Assembly (NCBI RefSeq): GCF_035325945.1
Contig: NZ_DAOKYX010000015.1
Location: 1-64,000, forward strand
Length of the DNA: 64,000 nucleotides
Direction: 5' to 3'
From: Parvibaculum sp035325945
GTDB lineage: Bacteria > Pseudomonadota > Alphaproteobacteria > Parvibaculales > Parvibaculaceae
Numbering within the stretch: position 1 is the first letter of the stretch; every line of letters starts with the position of its first letter. A program made the translations under genes and the position numbers. Below, one piece after another: positions 51,605 to 59,774 of this stretch. The notes beneath the pieces were generated by a model. It made no database searches. It had not been told where the DNA came from and worked only from the letters and a program-made list of their open reading frames with translations.

Positions 51605-52255
51605 CTATTGCGCGGCGTCCTCGGCTTCCTTCGCGAGGAGCTTCTCGAACATGCGGACGAGCGCCTGCGTTTCCTGCGCGCCGACCATCACCCATTTCGA
51701 GTTGATAACGAAGCTCGGCACGCCCTGAATACCCATCTGCCGGGCCATGGCGTCTTCACGCTGAATGAGTTCGCGATCGGCGCCTTGCTCCAGCAGGTCG
51801 TTGACGATGTCTGTGTCCATGCCCGCTTCGGCGGCGGCGTCTATAAGCACGTCACGCCGTCCGATGTCTTCGGCATCGGTGAAGTAACGGCGGAAGAGGA
51901 TATCGACCATCTCGCCCTGGCAGCCGGCCGTGCCCGCCCAGCGGATCAGGCGGTGGCTGTCGAGCGTGTTCGGAGAAATCTCGATCCGGTCGAAGTTGAA
52001 GGTGATGCCGAGCGCGTCGCCATATTCGCGGATCGCCTTGACAACGCCCTTCGCGCGGTCGGGATCGGAGCCAAACTTCTTCTCCATATAGGCCTTGCGG
52101 TTGACGCCCCCGTCGGGAATGGAGGCATCGAGCTGGAATGGGCGCCAGCGCAGCGTAATTCCTTCGCCGCCATGCAGCGCCAGAGCCTGATCGAGCCGCT
52201 TCTTGCCGATGTAGCACCAGGGACAAACCGTGTCCGATACGACGTCAAGCTGCAT
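51605..52255 (-). CDS. DsbA/FrnE-type thioredoxin-fold oxidoreductase
   Basis: 216 aa from ATG 52255 (MQLDVVSDTVCPWCYIGKK). The CPWC active site at residues 11-14 and the helical insertion (FDRIEISPNTLDSHRLIRWA) place it in the DsbA-like FrnE/2-hydroxychromene-2-carboxylate isomerase group. QMGIQGVPSFVINSKWVMVGAQ carries the cis-Pro (VPSF). No signal peptide, so cytoplasmic. Role in thiol-disulfide or dithiol stress handling is inferred from FrnE. Convergent with msrQ, 6 nt apart, and divergent from the SDR gene. Confidence 0.87.
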   Translation of the reverse strand: MQLDVVSDTVCPWCYIGKKRLDQALALHGGEGITLRWRPFQLDASIPDGGVNRKAYMEKKFGSDPDRAKGVVKAIREYGDALGITFNFDRIEISPNTLDSHRLIRWAGTAGCQGEMVDILFRRYFTDAEDIGRRDVLIDAAAEAGMDTDIVNDLLEQGADRELIQREDAMARQMGIQGVPSFVINSKWVMVGAQETQALVRMFEKLLAKEAEDAAQ

Positions 52256-52330
52256 GGGGCCGCTCCCTTCTTTGATTATCGTTGGCCCGATTATGCGCCG
52301 CACCGGGCAGGGCGCAAGAGCGCCGTCTGC

Positions 52331-52358
52331 TTGACCCGGACGAGTTCGCTTCTAGGAT
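52331..52358 (+). promoter_or_regulatory. Putative promoter of the SDR gene
   Basis: TTGACC (52331-52336), 16-nt spacer, TAGGAT (52353-52358); ATG follows 48 nt later. Same hexamers as proposed for tRNA-Lys (TTGACC/TAGGTT). By eye. Confidence 0.5.
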
Positions 52359-52405
52359 GCGCTCAACCTCGGAATTGTCACATCGAAGCAACATCGGAAG
52401 ACCCC

Positions 52406-53194
52406 ATGAGCGACGCCAGCGAAATCGCACTTCCCTCGTTCAATCTCAGCGGCAAGACGGCCCTTGTCACCGGCGCGACAAGCGGGCTGGGGCGGCGCTT
52501 CGCGCTGGTTCTGGCCAAGGCCGGCGCTCAGGTCGCCATTACGGGCCGGCGCGTCGAAAGGCTTGCGGCGCTGAAAGACGAGATCGAGGCCAATGGCGGG
52601 CGGGCGCTCTCACTGGCGCTCGATGTGACCGATGCAAAAAGCATTTCGCAATGCGTCGAGGCTTGCGAGCGCGACCTCGGGCCGGTGGACATTCTTGTCA
52701 ACAATGCCGGCATGAATGTGGAGGCGCTCCCGCATCAGGTGACGCCGGAAGGTTTCGACACCATGTTCGACACCAATGTCCGCGGCGCTTTCTTCATGGC
52801 GCAGTCGGTCGGTGTACGGATGATCGAGCGCGGCGCTGGCGGACGGATCATCAATATCGCGTCCATCGGCGCGCATACGGTTCTGCCGGGGCTCACCATT
52901 TACTGCATGACGAAGGCGGCGGTCGCGATGATGACGAAATCGCTGGCGCGGGAATGGGCGCGGGCGAACATCAACGTCAATGCCATGTGCCCCGGCTTCA
53001 TCGAGACGGAACTCAACTCCGACTGGTTTCATTCCGAGGGCGGCCAGAAGCAGATCAAATCGTTCCCGCGCCGCCGCCTCGGCGTCGAATCGGACCTCGA
53101 CGGAACGCTGCTTCTGCTCGCTTCCGACCATTCGAGATTCATCACGGGATCGCTTTTTACCGTCGATGACGGGCAGTCCTTGCGGCCCGCGTAA
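52406..53194 (+). CDS. Short-chain dehydrogenase/reductase
   Basis: 262 aa classical SDR. Cofactor motif TGATSGLGRRFALVLAKAGA (about residues 22-41) with ITGRRVERL after strand 2, whose Arg suggests NADP(H). NNAGMN structural motif, catalytic Ser in IINIASIGAH, Tyr-Lys in YCMTKAAVAM. C-terminal FITGSLFTVDDGQSLRP is typical of FabG-like enzymes. Substrate unknown, probably a 3-oxoacyl or related ketone given neighbouring acyl-CoA genes. Monocistronic by spacing. Confidence 0.9.
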   Translation: MSDASEIALPSFNLSGKTALVTGATSGLGRRFALVLAKAGAQVAITGRRVERLAALKDEIEANGGRALSLALDVTDAKSISQCVEACERDLGPVDILVNNAGMNVEALPHQVTPEGFDTMFDTNVRGAFFMAQSVGVRMIERGAGGRIINIASIGAHTVLPGLTIYCMTKAAVAMMTKSLAREWARANINVNAMCPGFIETELNSDWFHSEGGQKQIKSFPRRRLGVESDLDGTLLLLASDHSRFITGSLFTVDDGQSLRPA

Positions 53195-53345
53195 GGTCAT
53201 GTGACCAATACCCAAGTAAAAAGCGCGTTTTTGTTTCAGTTTGATACGGGGAAATACAAACTACACAATCGCTTGCTTGTTATTTCCGCGCCCCAGCCGC
53301 AGACTGGAAACGTTGTTTCGTCCGTGAGTTCTTGGGTTGAGTGGC

Positions 53346-53585
53346 ATGACCAATTTTGTGATTGGCGCCATCGTCGGGTTTCTGATCTGCGTGTGGGCGG
53401 TCGATACGACGCCCAATGCCGCGTTTTCGGCGCTGTGGACGAAGCTCGAGCGTGTGCAGGCGATGAGCGCGGCGGCCAACCAGGCTTATGATGCGATGAA
53501 GTCAGCTACGCAGGATGAGCGGCAAGGGACGCATCCCTTGCTTCTTCCTGCCGAGCCTAGGGCCGACCCCGCGGTCTATCGCTGA
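53346..53585 (+). CDS. Small single-pass membrane protein, unknown
   Basis: 79 aa from ATG 53346 (MTNFVIGAIVGFLICVWAVD). One N-terminal transmembrane helix (residues 3-20) followed by a helical, Ala/Gln-rich tail (ALWTKLERVQAMSAAANQAY) and a proline-rich end. Upstream 53195-53345 is AT-richer than average. The 3' end overlaps the convergent acyl-CoA ligase by 10 nt. I recognise no family; real-gene status rests on the clear membrane segment and fair codon use. Confidence 0.5.
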   Translation: MTNFVIGAIVGFLICVWAVDTTPNAAFSALWTKLERVQAMSAAANQAYDAMKSATQDERQGTHPLLLPAEPRADPAVYR

Positions 53586-55156
53586 GGATTTCCGGCGCTC
53601 AAGGCGCGGCGCATGACCTTGCCGTTTGCCGTGCGTGGAAGCCCATCGACGAAGATGACTTCTCGCGGCCGTTTGTAGGCGGCGAGCTTCCTCTCCGCAT
53701 GGGCGAGAATGGACGCCGCATCCGGCTCGGAGGCATCCTTCGGCACGATGAAGGCGGCGATGACGCTGACATCGTCGCGCACGCGCATCTCCGTCACCGC
53801 AACTTCAGCAACATCCGGATGATCGGAAAGCACCGCCTCGACCTCCGCTGGCGAGACGCGATAGCCCATCGCGTTCATCACATCGTCGGCGCGGCCATGG
53901 TACCAGAGATATCCGTCCTCATCGAAAGAGGCGAGATCGCCGCCGATGAACCAGTCGCCACGATAGACCTCGCCTTCTTCCTCCGGGCGCTGCCAGTAGC
54001 CGAGCATAAGGCCGGGATCGCTGCGGTGGACAGCGAGGAGGCCCGTTTCTCCGGCGGGCAGAGGTTCCGTTCCGCCTTCGAGAGGCAGGGCGGCGACAGA
54101 GCGGCCGGGCTGCGGCCTGCCGGGGCTGCCGGGGCGTATCTCCATGTCGGGCCCGGTCGAGATGTAGGTCGAACACTCGCTCATGCCGAGCGCTTCATAG
54201 AGGTTCTTGCCGGTCGTCTTTCGCCACAAGTCGAGTAGCGCGGGCGAAAGCGCCTCGCCCGCCGTCAGCCCGTGGCGCAGCGCTGAAAGGTCGTATGCTG
54301 ACAGATCGCAATATTTGAGGATCTGGCGGTAGAGCGTCGGCACGGCGGCAAAGAGCGTCGCCCTTGTGTGCTCAAGAAGCTTCGGCCAGATCTGCACGTC
54401 TTTCGGGCCGTTATAGAGAACCGTCGTCGCGCCGTTCGCCCACGGATCCGTGAGTCCGACGCCGAGCGTATAGGTCCAGTTGAAGGCGCCCGCGTGAAGC
54501 ACGATGTCGTCGGCGCTCATGCCGTACCAGCCCCGATACATGGGCCTGCGCCCCCAGGCGCTTCGCTGCGCGTGCAGCACGCCCTTGGGCCGGCCGCTCG
54601 TGCCGGAGGTGTAGACGAGAAAGGCCGGATCGTCCGCTTCCGTATCGGCATAGTCCGACATCGGCGCGTGCGATTTGAGGCGCTCGACCATCCGCTCGTC
54701 GATGACGCGCGCGGCGCCGGGCGCGACCGCCATGCCGCTTGCGACCGCCACGGCCGACGCGCGCGAATCCTTCAGCAGAAACTCCGCTTCCGCCTCGGTC
54801 AGTTGCGAAGACGAAGGCAGCGGCACGAGGCCCGCGGCGATGGCACCGAAGAAGAGAAGCGCATAGTCGCTCGTATTCGGCATGCGGATCATCAACCGCT
54901 CGCCGGGGAGAAATCCTTCGGCGAAGAGCCCGGCCGCAATCCGGCGAACGGCATCGTCAAGCGCGGCATAGGTCCAGCGCTCGGCTCCCTCGAGCGGCGC
55001 ATCCGCGTCGGAAACGACGACGAGCGCAATCTTGTTCGGATGCTCGGCCGCGCTCCGCGCAAGGCAATAGCGCGCCATGTTGAAGTGCCGGGGCGGCTGC
55101 TCGCCGGTGAACCCGCGAGCCTGTTTCGGAGCGGAATGGGACATGAATGTCTTCAT
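53576..55156 (-). CDS. AMP-forming acyl-CoA synthetase (benzoate-CoA ligase-like)
   Basis: 526 aa from ATG 55156 (MKTFMSHSAPKQ); ATG 55144 is possible too. Adenylation motifs: YTSGTSGRPKGVLHAQR (P-loop), YEALGMSECSTYIS, WFIGGDLASFDEDGYLWYHGRADD and the final Lys in LPRTANGKVMRRAL. Activates a carboxylic acid as its CoA thioester. Overall closest, by my reading, to benzoate/acetyl-type ligases of class I. Divergent from the AMACR-type gene across 131 bp, suggesting linked acyl-CoA metabolism. Confidence 0.88.
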   Translation of the reverse strand: MKTFMSHSAPKQARGFTGEQPPRHFNMARYCLARSAAEHPNKIALVVVSDADAPLEGAERWTYAALDDAVRRIAAGLFAEGFLPGERLMIRMPNTSDYALLFFGAIAAGLVPLPSSSQLTEAEAEFLLKDSRASAVAVASGMAVAPGAARVIDERMVERLKSHAPMSDYADTEADDPAFLVYTSGTSGRPKGVLHAQRSAWGRRPMYRGWYGMSADDIVLHAGAFNWTYTLGVGLTDPWANGATTVLYNGPKDVQIWPKLLEHTRATLFAAVPTLYRQILKYCDLSAYDLSALRHGLTAGEALSPALLDLWRKTTGKNLYEALGMSECSTYISTGPDMEIRPGSPGRPQPGRSVAALPLEGGTEPLPAGETGLLAVHRSDPGLMLGYWQRPEEEGEVYRGDWFIGGDLASFDEDGYLWYHGRADDVMNAMGYRVSPAEVEAVLSDHPDVAEVAVTEMRVRDDVSVIAAFIVPKDASEPDAASILAHAERKLAAYKRPREVIFVDGLPRTANGKVMRRALSAGNPQR

Positions 55157-55222
55157 ACGGTCGGCCGCCGATGGAGGCAAGCATATCCCCTCAAGGCCGA
55201 CCCTACGTCAGTCCACCGGGCG

Positions 55223-55251
55223 TTTACGCCCCGCGCGTCTGCGGCTAAAAG
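55223..55251 (+). promoter_or_regulatory. Putative promoter of the AMACR-type gene
   Basis: TTTACG (55223-55228), 17-nt spacer, TAAAAG (55246-55251), 36 nt before the start codon. By eye. Confidence 0.42.
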
Positions 55252-55287
55252 AACGGACTACGAATAGCCAACCAAGGGAGCGAGATA

Positions 55288-56418
55288 ATGGGTAGCGGGC
55301 CGCTGTCAGGCATCAAGGTCGTCGAATTCGCAGGCATTGGGCCGGGCCCGTTCTGCGGCATGCTTCTGGCGGATATGGGCGCGGAGGTCGTTCGCATCGA
55401 TCGCAAGGGCACGCGCGGCGGCTCGAAGTTCGACATTGCCAGCCGCGGCAAGCGCTCCATCGCGCTTGATCTGAAGAAGCCCGAAGCGGTCGAAACCGCG
55501 CTCAAGCTGATCGAGAAGGCCGACATTCTCCAGGAAGGATTCCGCCCCGGCGTCATGGAACGCCTTGGCCTCGGGCCCGATGTCTGCCTCAAGCGCAACC
55601 CGAAGCTCGTTTACGGCCGCATGACCGGCTGGGGCCAGACGGGCCCCCTCGCGCCGACGGCGGGCCACGACATCAACTATATTTCGCTGACGGGCGCGCT
55701 TCACGCGATCGGCCGCCCGGGCGAGAAGCCGGTGCCGCCGCTCAACCTCGTCGGCGATTTCGGCGGCGGCGCGCTCTACCTCGCAATGGGTATGCTCGCG
55801 GCGCTTGTCGAGGCGAACAGGACCGGCAAGGGGCAGGTCGTCGATGCGGCGATGACGGATGGCGCCACCTCGCTGATGGCGATGTTCTACGGCTTCACCG
55901 CTTCGGGCATGTGGCAGGAGCCGCATGGCACGAACATGCTCGATGGCGGCGCGCATTTCTACGACACCTATGAGACGAAGGACGGCAAGTGGATTTCGAT
56001 CGGTTCGATCGAGCCGCAGTTCTACGCCATCCTGCGCGAGAAGGCCGGGCTCACCGACGCCATCTGGGACGCGCAGATGGACCGGGCCAAGTGGCCGGAG
56101 CTGAAGGCGAAGATCGAAGCCGTCTTCAAGACCAGGACGCGCGACGAGTGGTGCGCGATCATGGAGGGCACGGATATCTGCTTCGCGCCGGTTCTCTCGA
56201 TCACGGAAGCGAAGGATCATCCGCACAACAAGGCGCGTGAGACGATCGTCGTCGTCGATGGCGTGGCGCAGCCCAACATCGCGCCGCGCTTCTCGCGCAC
56301 GCCCTCCAAGATTCAGGGGCCGGTGCCGCAGGTCGGCGAGAACACGCTCGAGGTGCTGAAGGGCTGGGGCTTCTCCGACGGCGACGTCGAGAGCCTGAAG
56401 AAGGCGGAAGCAATTTGA
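55288..56418 (+). CDS. CaiB/BaiF-family alpha-methylacyl-CoA racemase
   Basis: 376 aa. N-terminal LSGIKVVEFAGIGPGPFCGM and DMGAEVVRIDR are AMACR signatures. Residues used by M. tuberculosis MCR for proton transfer have counterparts: His in APTAGHDINYISLTG, Asp in LVGDFGGGALYL and Glu in SIGSIEPQFYAIL. Racemises 2-methylacyl-CoA so that branched fatty acids or sterol side chains enter beta-oxidation; CoA transfer is an alternative within the CaiB family. Translationally coupled (TTGA overlap) to a histidine phosphatase. Confidence 0.9.
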   Translation: MGSGPLSGIKVVEFAGIGPGPFCGMLLADMGAEVVRIDRKGTRGGSKFDIASRGKRSIALDLKKPEAVETALKLIEKADILQEGFRPGVMERLGLGPDVCLKRNPKLVYGRMTGWGQTGPLAPTAGHDINYISLTGALHAIGRPGEKPVPPLNLVGDFGGGALYLAMGMLAALVEANRTGKGQVVDAAMTDGATSLMAMFYGFTASGMWQEPHGTNMLDGGAHFYDTYETKDGKWISIGSIEPQFYAILREKAGLTDAIWDAQMDRAKWPELKAKIEAVFKTRTRDEWCAIMEGTDICFAPVLSITEAKDHPHNKARETIVVVDGVAQPNIAPRFSRTPSKIQGPVPQVGENTLEVLKGWGFSDGDVESLKKAEAI

Positions 56419-57173
56419 CCGCCACGCCGGGGCTGACGGGCCGGCGGCGCATCTATCTGATGCGCCACGGCCATGTCGATTATTTCGGACCGGAGATCGC
56501 CGCCGCCGGCGGAGATACAAAGGTCGTTCCGTTGACATCGCGCGGTCAGGAGCAGGCGATCGCGGCAGGCCGGGCCCTGTCGCAAGTCCGCTTCGACCGG
56601 GCGATTTCATCCGGTGTTCCGCGCACGAGGGAGACGGCCGGTTTCGTGCTGGCCGAACAGCCCGCCGATGCGTGCCCGCAACTCGAGACGGAAGGCGAAC
56701 TCGTCGAGATTCACGGCGGCCGCTTCGCCAATGTGAAGAGCCGCGCGGAGCTTGCCGCGCAGATGGCCTTTCATTTTTCCTATGCGTCGGACCCCGGCGC
56801 GCGAATGCTCGAGGACGGCGAGCTTTTCACCGAGGCCGAGCGTCGCGCCGTCGGCGTCATCAGGCGGCTTCTCGCGGAGCCGGGCTGGCAGACCATGCTG
56901 ATCGCGGCGCATGAGGGCATCAATCGGCTGATCCTCGGCTGGGCGGCGCTTGGCGCCCGCGGCAGCGGGCTTGCCGCCGTTCACGCTTTCGAGCAGGACC
57001 CGGCCTGCATCAATGTCATCGATTTCGACATGGTACCGAATGCCGACGGAAGCCCCGGCACGGAGATCGAGCGGGCGCTCATCAAGGCCGTCAATGTCAC
57101 GCCCTATAACTACGTGAAGCACGGCATGAACATGACGAGCCTCGAGGCGATCTTCGCACGCACGCCGCGCTGA
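56415..57173 (+). CDS. Histidine phosphatase family protein
   Basis: 252 aa starting at TTG 56415, overlapping the racemase stop by 4 nt. Catalytic motif YLMRHGHVDYF with the phospho-accepting His, Arg in SSGVPRTRETAGF, second His in LIAAHEGINRLILGW. Branch-2-type acid phosphatase or phosphoglycerate-mutase-like; substrate unknown. Overlap with the racemase suggests it acts on the same pathway, perhaps on a phosphorylated or CoA-derived intermediate. The C-terminus (NVTPYNYVKHGMNMTSLE) is long for the family. Confidence 0.85.
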   Translation: MTATPGLTGRRRIYLMRHGHVDYFGPEIAAAGGDTKVVPLTSRGQEQAIAAGRALSQVRFDRAISSGVPRTRETAGFVLAEQPADACPQLETEGELVEIHGGRFANVKSRAELAAQMAFHFSYASDPGARMLEDGELFTEAERRAVGVIRRLLAEPGWQTMLIAAHEGINRLILGWAALGARGSGLAAVHAFEQDPACINVIDFDMVPNADGSPGTEIERALIKAVNVTPYNYVKHGMNMTSLEAIFARTPR

Positions 57174-57193
57174 GAAAGCGCGCCGCTTTCATC

Positions 57194-59047
57194 TCACGGC
57201 TGCGTCCCGATCCACCAGGCGTCGATCCGGTAGCCATAGAGCGATATGCGCGGGGGAACCTTCACCCGGTTCCAGAGCGCAACCCATTGCGTCGGCGAAT
57301 AGAAGAGGGGAATGACGTAATTCCCGGCCATGAGCACGCGATCGAGCGCGCGGACGGCGGCCACGAATTCCTCATGCGTCCGGGCCGCCAGCATCGCCTC
57401 GATCATGGCGTCGACGGCCTTGCTCTTCACGCCCATATAGTTGCGCGTGCCGTTCTCGTCGGCGGCGGCCGAGCCCCAATAGAAGCTCTGCTCGTTGCCC
57501 GGCGACAGCGACTGCGACCACTCATAGAAGATCATGTCGTAATCATAGGCATCGAGGCGGCCCTGATACTGGCTCGCATCGACGTTCCGCACGCGCGCAT
57601 CTATGCCGGCGCGGCGGACCATATTCGCATAGACGAGGGCGAGCCTCTCATCGGCCGGCGTCGCCACGAGGATCTCGAATGAAAGCGGCGCATTGGTCGC
57701 GGCGTTCACGACCTTTCCGTCCCGAATGTCGTAACCGGCCTCGCGCAGCAGCGCCAATGCCTTCTGGCGGTTCATGCGGTTCTGGCCCGAGCCCTCGCTC
57801 ACCGGCGCCTCGTAGCCACGCGCCATGATATCGGGGGTGACGGCATCGGGAAACGGCGCCAGAAGCTCGCGCTCACGCAGACTGGCGGCCCGCGCATGCG
57901 ACGAGAGTTCGGAATTGTCGAAGTAGCTCTCGGTGCGCTTGTAGGCGTTGTGGTAGAGCGTCCTGTTCGTCCACTCGAAGTCGAAGAGAGAGGTGAGGGC
58001 AACCCGCACGCGCCTGTCGGCAAAGAATGGACGGCGCGTATTGAAGACCAGCGCCTTCATGCCCGAGGGCATGGCCGTTTCAAAAGCGATCTTGCGCACT
58101 TGCCCGGCTTTCGCCGCCGGAAAATCATACTCGCCCGTCCAGCGCCCGGGGTCGGTTTCCGGCCGCGCATCGTAGAGCCCGGCCTTGAACGCCTCGAAGG
58201 ACGAATTCGTGTCGCGATAGTAGTCATAGATAACGCGGTCGATGTTGTAGCGGCCCCGGTTCACGGCAAGCTCGCGCCCCCAGTATTTCGGGTCGCGGCG
58301 ATAGGCGATGCGCGCGCCGGGTTTCACCTCGTCCACGACATAGGGACCGCTGCCCACGGGCGCCTCCAACCCGGACTGATCGAACGATCTCTTTTCGTAG
58401 ACATGTTTCGGGATGATGGGCATGAGACCGAGAATGAGCGGCATTTCACGGTCGGGCGTGTGGGTGTCCCCGCTTGGGGCGAGAATGAATTTGACGGTTC
58501 TTGCGTCCGGCCGTTCGATCCTGGTGACCTTGGAATAATAGGTCCGGTAGTTGGGCCTGCCCTTGTCGCGCAAGGTTTTGAGCGAATAGACGACATCGTC
58601 GACCGTGACCGGCGTGCCGTCTGAAAATCGCGCCTCCGGTCTTAGGCGGAAAGCGACCCAACTCCTGTCCGGCGGCGTCTCTATGGTTTCGGCGAGAAGC
58701 CCGTATAGGCTGAAGGGCTCGTCATAGCCGCGCGCCATGAGGCTCTCGAACACCTGTTCACGCAAGCCGACGGCCGCCGTTCCCCTGACGATGAACGGAT
58801 TGAGGCTGTCGAAGGTTCCGACGGCGGCGAAACGGATGGTTCCACCCTTGGGCGCGTCCGGGTTGGTGAAACTGAAATGATGGAAATTCTCGGGATAGAG
58901 CGGCTTGCCATGCATGGCGATGGCGTGGCTGGGGCCTGCCTCGGCCGGCATCGGCAGCGCCAGGACGCCGAGAGCCATGATGGCGCCGAACAGCACAAGA
59001 CAAAATCTCACCCGGTCCGCCTCCGTCTTGCCGCAATCCTCCGGCAC
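57194..59047 (-). CDS. Family 5 solute-binding protein (YejA-like)
   Basis: 617 aa from GTG 59047. Signal peptide VRFCLVLFGAIMALGVLALP ... AEA (to about residue 37). Mature part starts HAIAMHGKPLYPENFHHFSF with PDAPKGGTIRFAAVGTFDSL, the entry typical of YejA-like binding proteins for oligopeptides, microcin C-type or murein peptides; FSDGTPVTVDDVVYSLKTL is the family 5 signature. No permease or ATPase genes follow on this strand (the next gene is a convergent phosphatase), so the transporter must be encoded elsewhere. Confidence 0.88.
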   Translation of the reverse strand: MPEDCGKTEADRVRFCLVLFGAIMALGVLALPMPAEAGPSHAIAMHGKPLYPENFHHFSFTNPDAPKGGTIRFAAVGTFDSLNPFIVRGTAAVGLREQVFESLMARGYDEPFSLYGLLAETIETPPDRSWVAFRLRPEARFSDGTPVTVDDVVYSLKTLRDKGRPNYRTYYSKVTRIERPDARTVKFILAPSGDTHTPDREMPLILGLMPIIPKHVYEKRSFDQSGLEAPVGSGPYVVDEVKPGARIAYRRDPKYWGRELAVNRGRYNIDRVIYDYYRDTNSSFEAFKAGLYDARPETDPGRWTGEYDFPAAKAGQVRKIAFETAMPSGMKALVFNTRRPFFADRRVRVALTSLFDFEWTNRTLYHNAYKRTESYFDNSELSSHARAASLRERELLAPFPDAVTPDIMARGYEAPVSEGSGQNRMNRQKALALLREAGYDIRDGKVVNAATNAPLSFEILVATPADERLALVYANMVRRAGIDARVRNVDASQYQGRLDAYDYDMIFYEWSQSLSPGNEQSFYWGSAAADENGTRNYMGVKSKAVDAMIEAMLAARTHEEFVAAVRALDRVLMAGNYVIPLFYSPTQWVALWNRVKVPPRISLYGYRIDAWWIGTQP

Positions 59048-59097
59048 CTCTACCAGAATCGGCAGTAAGGTTACTTCAAATCTTTCCCGTTTTCGGG

Positions 59098-59128
59098 TTG
59101 ATCAAGGCAATCTGGATATCTCTATAAT
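59098..59128 (+). promoter_or_regulatory. Possible ialB promoter with perfect -10
   Basis: TATAAT (59123-59128), with TTGATC (59098-59103) 19 nt upstream. The long spacer is unfavourable, but the -10 is consensus and correctly placed 70 nt before the gene. Confidence 0.4.
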
Positions 59129-59198
59129 CCGCGGCGGCCCGGCCGGTGCGCCTGTCGCGTTTTGCAGGCCGATCTGAGGCCCAAGAAAGGATCACCCC

Positions 59199-59774
59199 AT
59201 GTCTTTCCGTCGCGCGGCGTTCGGCGTATTCGCCGCAGCACTCATTGCGCCCTTTGTCGTTACGGCTTCGATGGCGGCAGAGCCCGCCAAACCTGATGCG
59301 TCCGCCGCCACGGCGGAGCAGGCGCCGAAGCCGGTCATCAAGAAATTTGGCGTCTGGGCGACGCGTTGCGACCTCAATCCCAAGGACGCCAAGCAGAAGG
59401 AATGCCACGCCTTCGTCGACATTCGCGTCGAGGATGGCAAGCAGCGCATCCTTTATCTGGGCGTCGGCTACATTCCGAAGAAGACCGACGGCAGCATGTT
59501 CATCTTCGCGGTCACGCCGCTCGGAACGATCCTGCCGCCCGGCCTCGGCATCAGCATCGACAACAAGACCAAGTTCGGCGGCCCGTTCCTCTTCTGCCTG
59601 CCGATGGGGTGCCAGGCCGAGGCGCCGTTGACGGCCGAGCAGTTGAAGGCGCTGAAAAGCGGCAAGGAGCTTGACGTCATTTTCAAGCATGCCGGGCAGG
59701 GCGATGTGAAGGTTCCGGTCAAGCTTGACGGCTATTCCAAGGCCATCGCCGATCTGCCGAAGCCGAAGGCCTAA
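59199..59774 (+). CDS. Invasion-associated locus B (IalB) family protein
   Basis: 191 aa. Signal peptide MSFRRAAFGVFAAALIAPF ... SMA (cleavage near residue 26). Mature domain: FGVWATRCDLNP, ECHAFVDIRVEDGKQRILYLGVGY, LPPGLGISIDNK, GPFLFCLPMGCQAEAPLT, with the four Cys expected for two disulfides. IalB proteins are periplasmic or outer-membrane associated and named from Bartonella, but occur widely in free-living Alphaproteobacteria; no virulence role is implied. Stop codon overlaps the convergent acetyltransferase by 4 nt. Confidence 0.9.
   Translation: MSFRRAAFGVFAAALIAPFVVTASMAAEPAKPDASAATAEQAPKPVIKKFGVWATRCDLNPKDAKQKECHAFVDIRVEDGKQRILYLGVGYIPKKTDGSMFIFAVTPLGTILPPGLGISIDNKTKFGGPFLFCLPMGCQAEAPLTAEQLKALKSGKELDVIFKHAGQGDVKVPVKLDGYSKAIADLPKPKA

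Noticed and set aside
59199..59774. Virulence or invasion locus
   Set aside because: The IalB name comes from Bartonella; the family is general in Alphaproteobacteria and the context is housekeeping.
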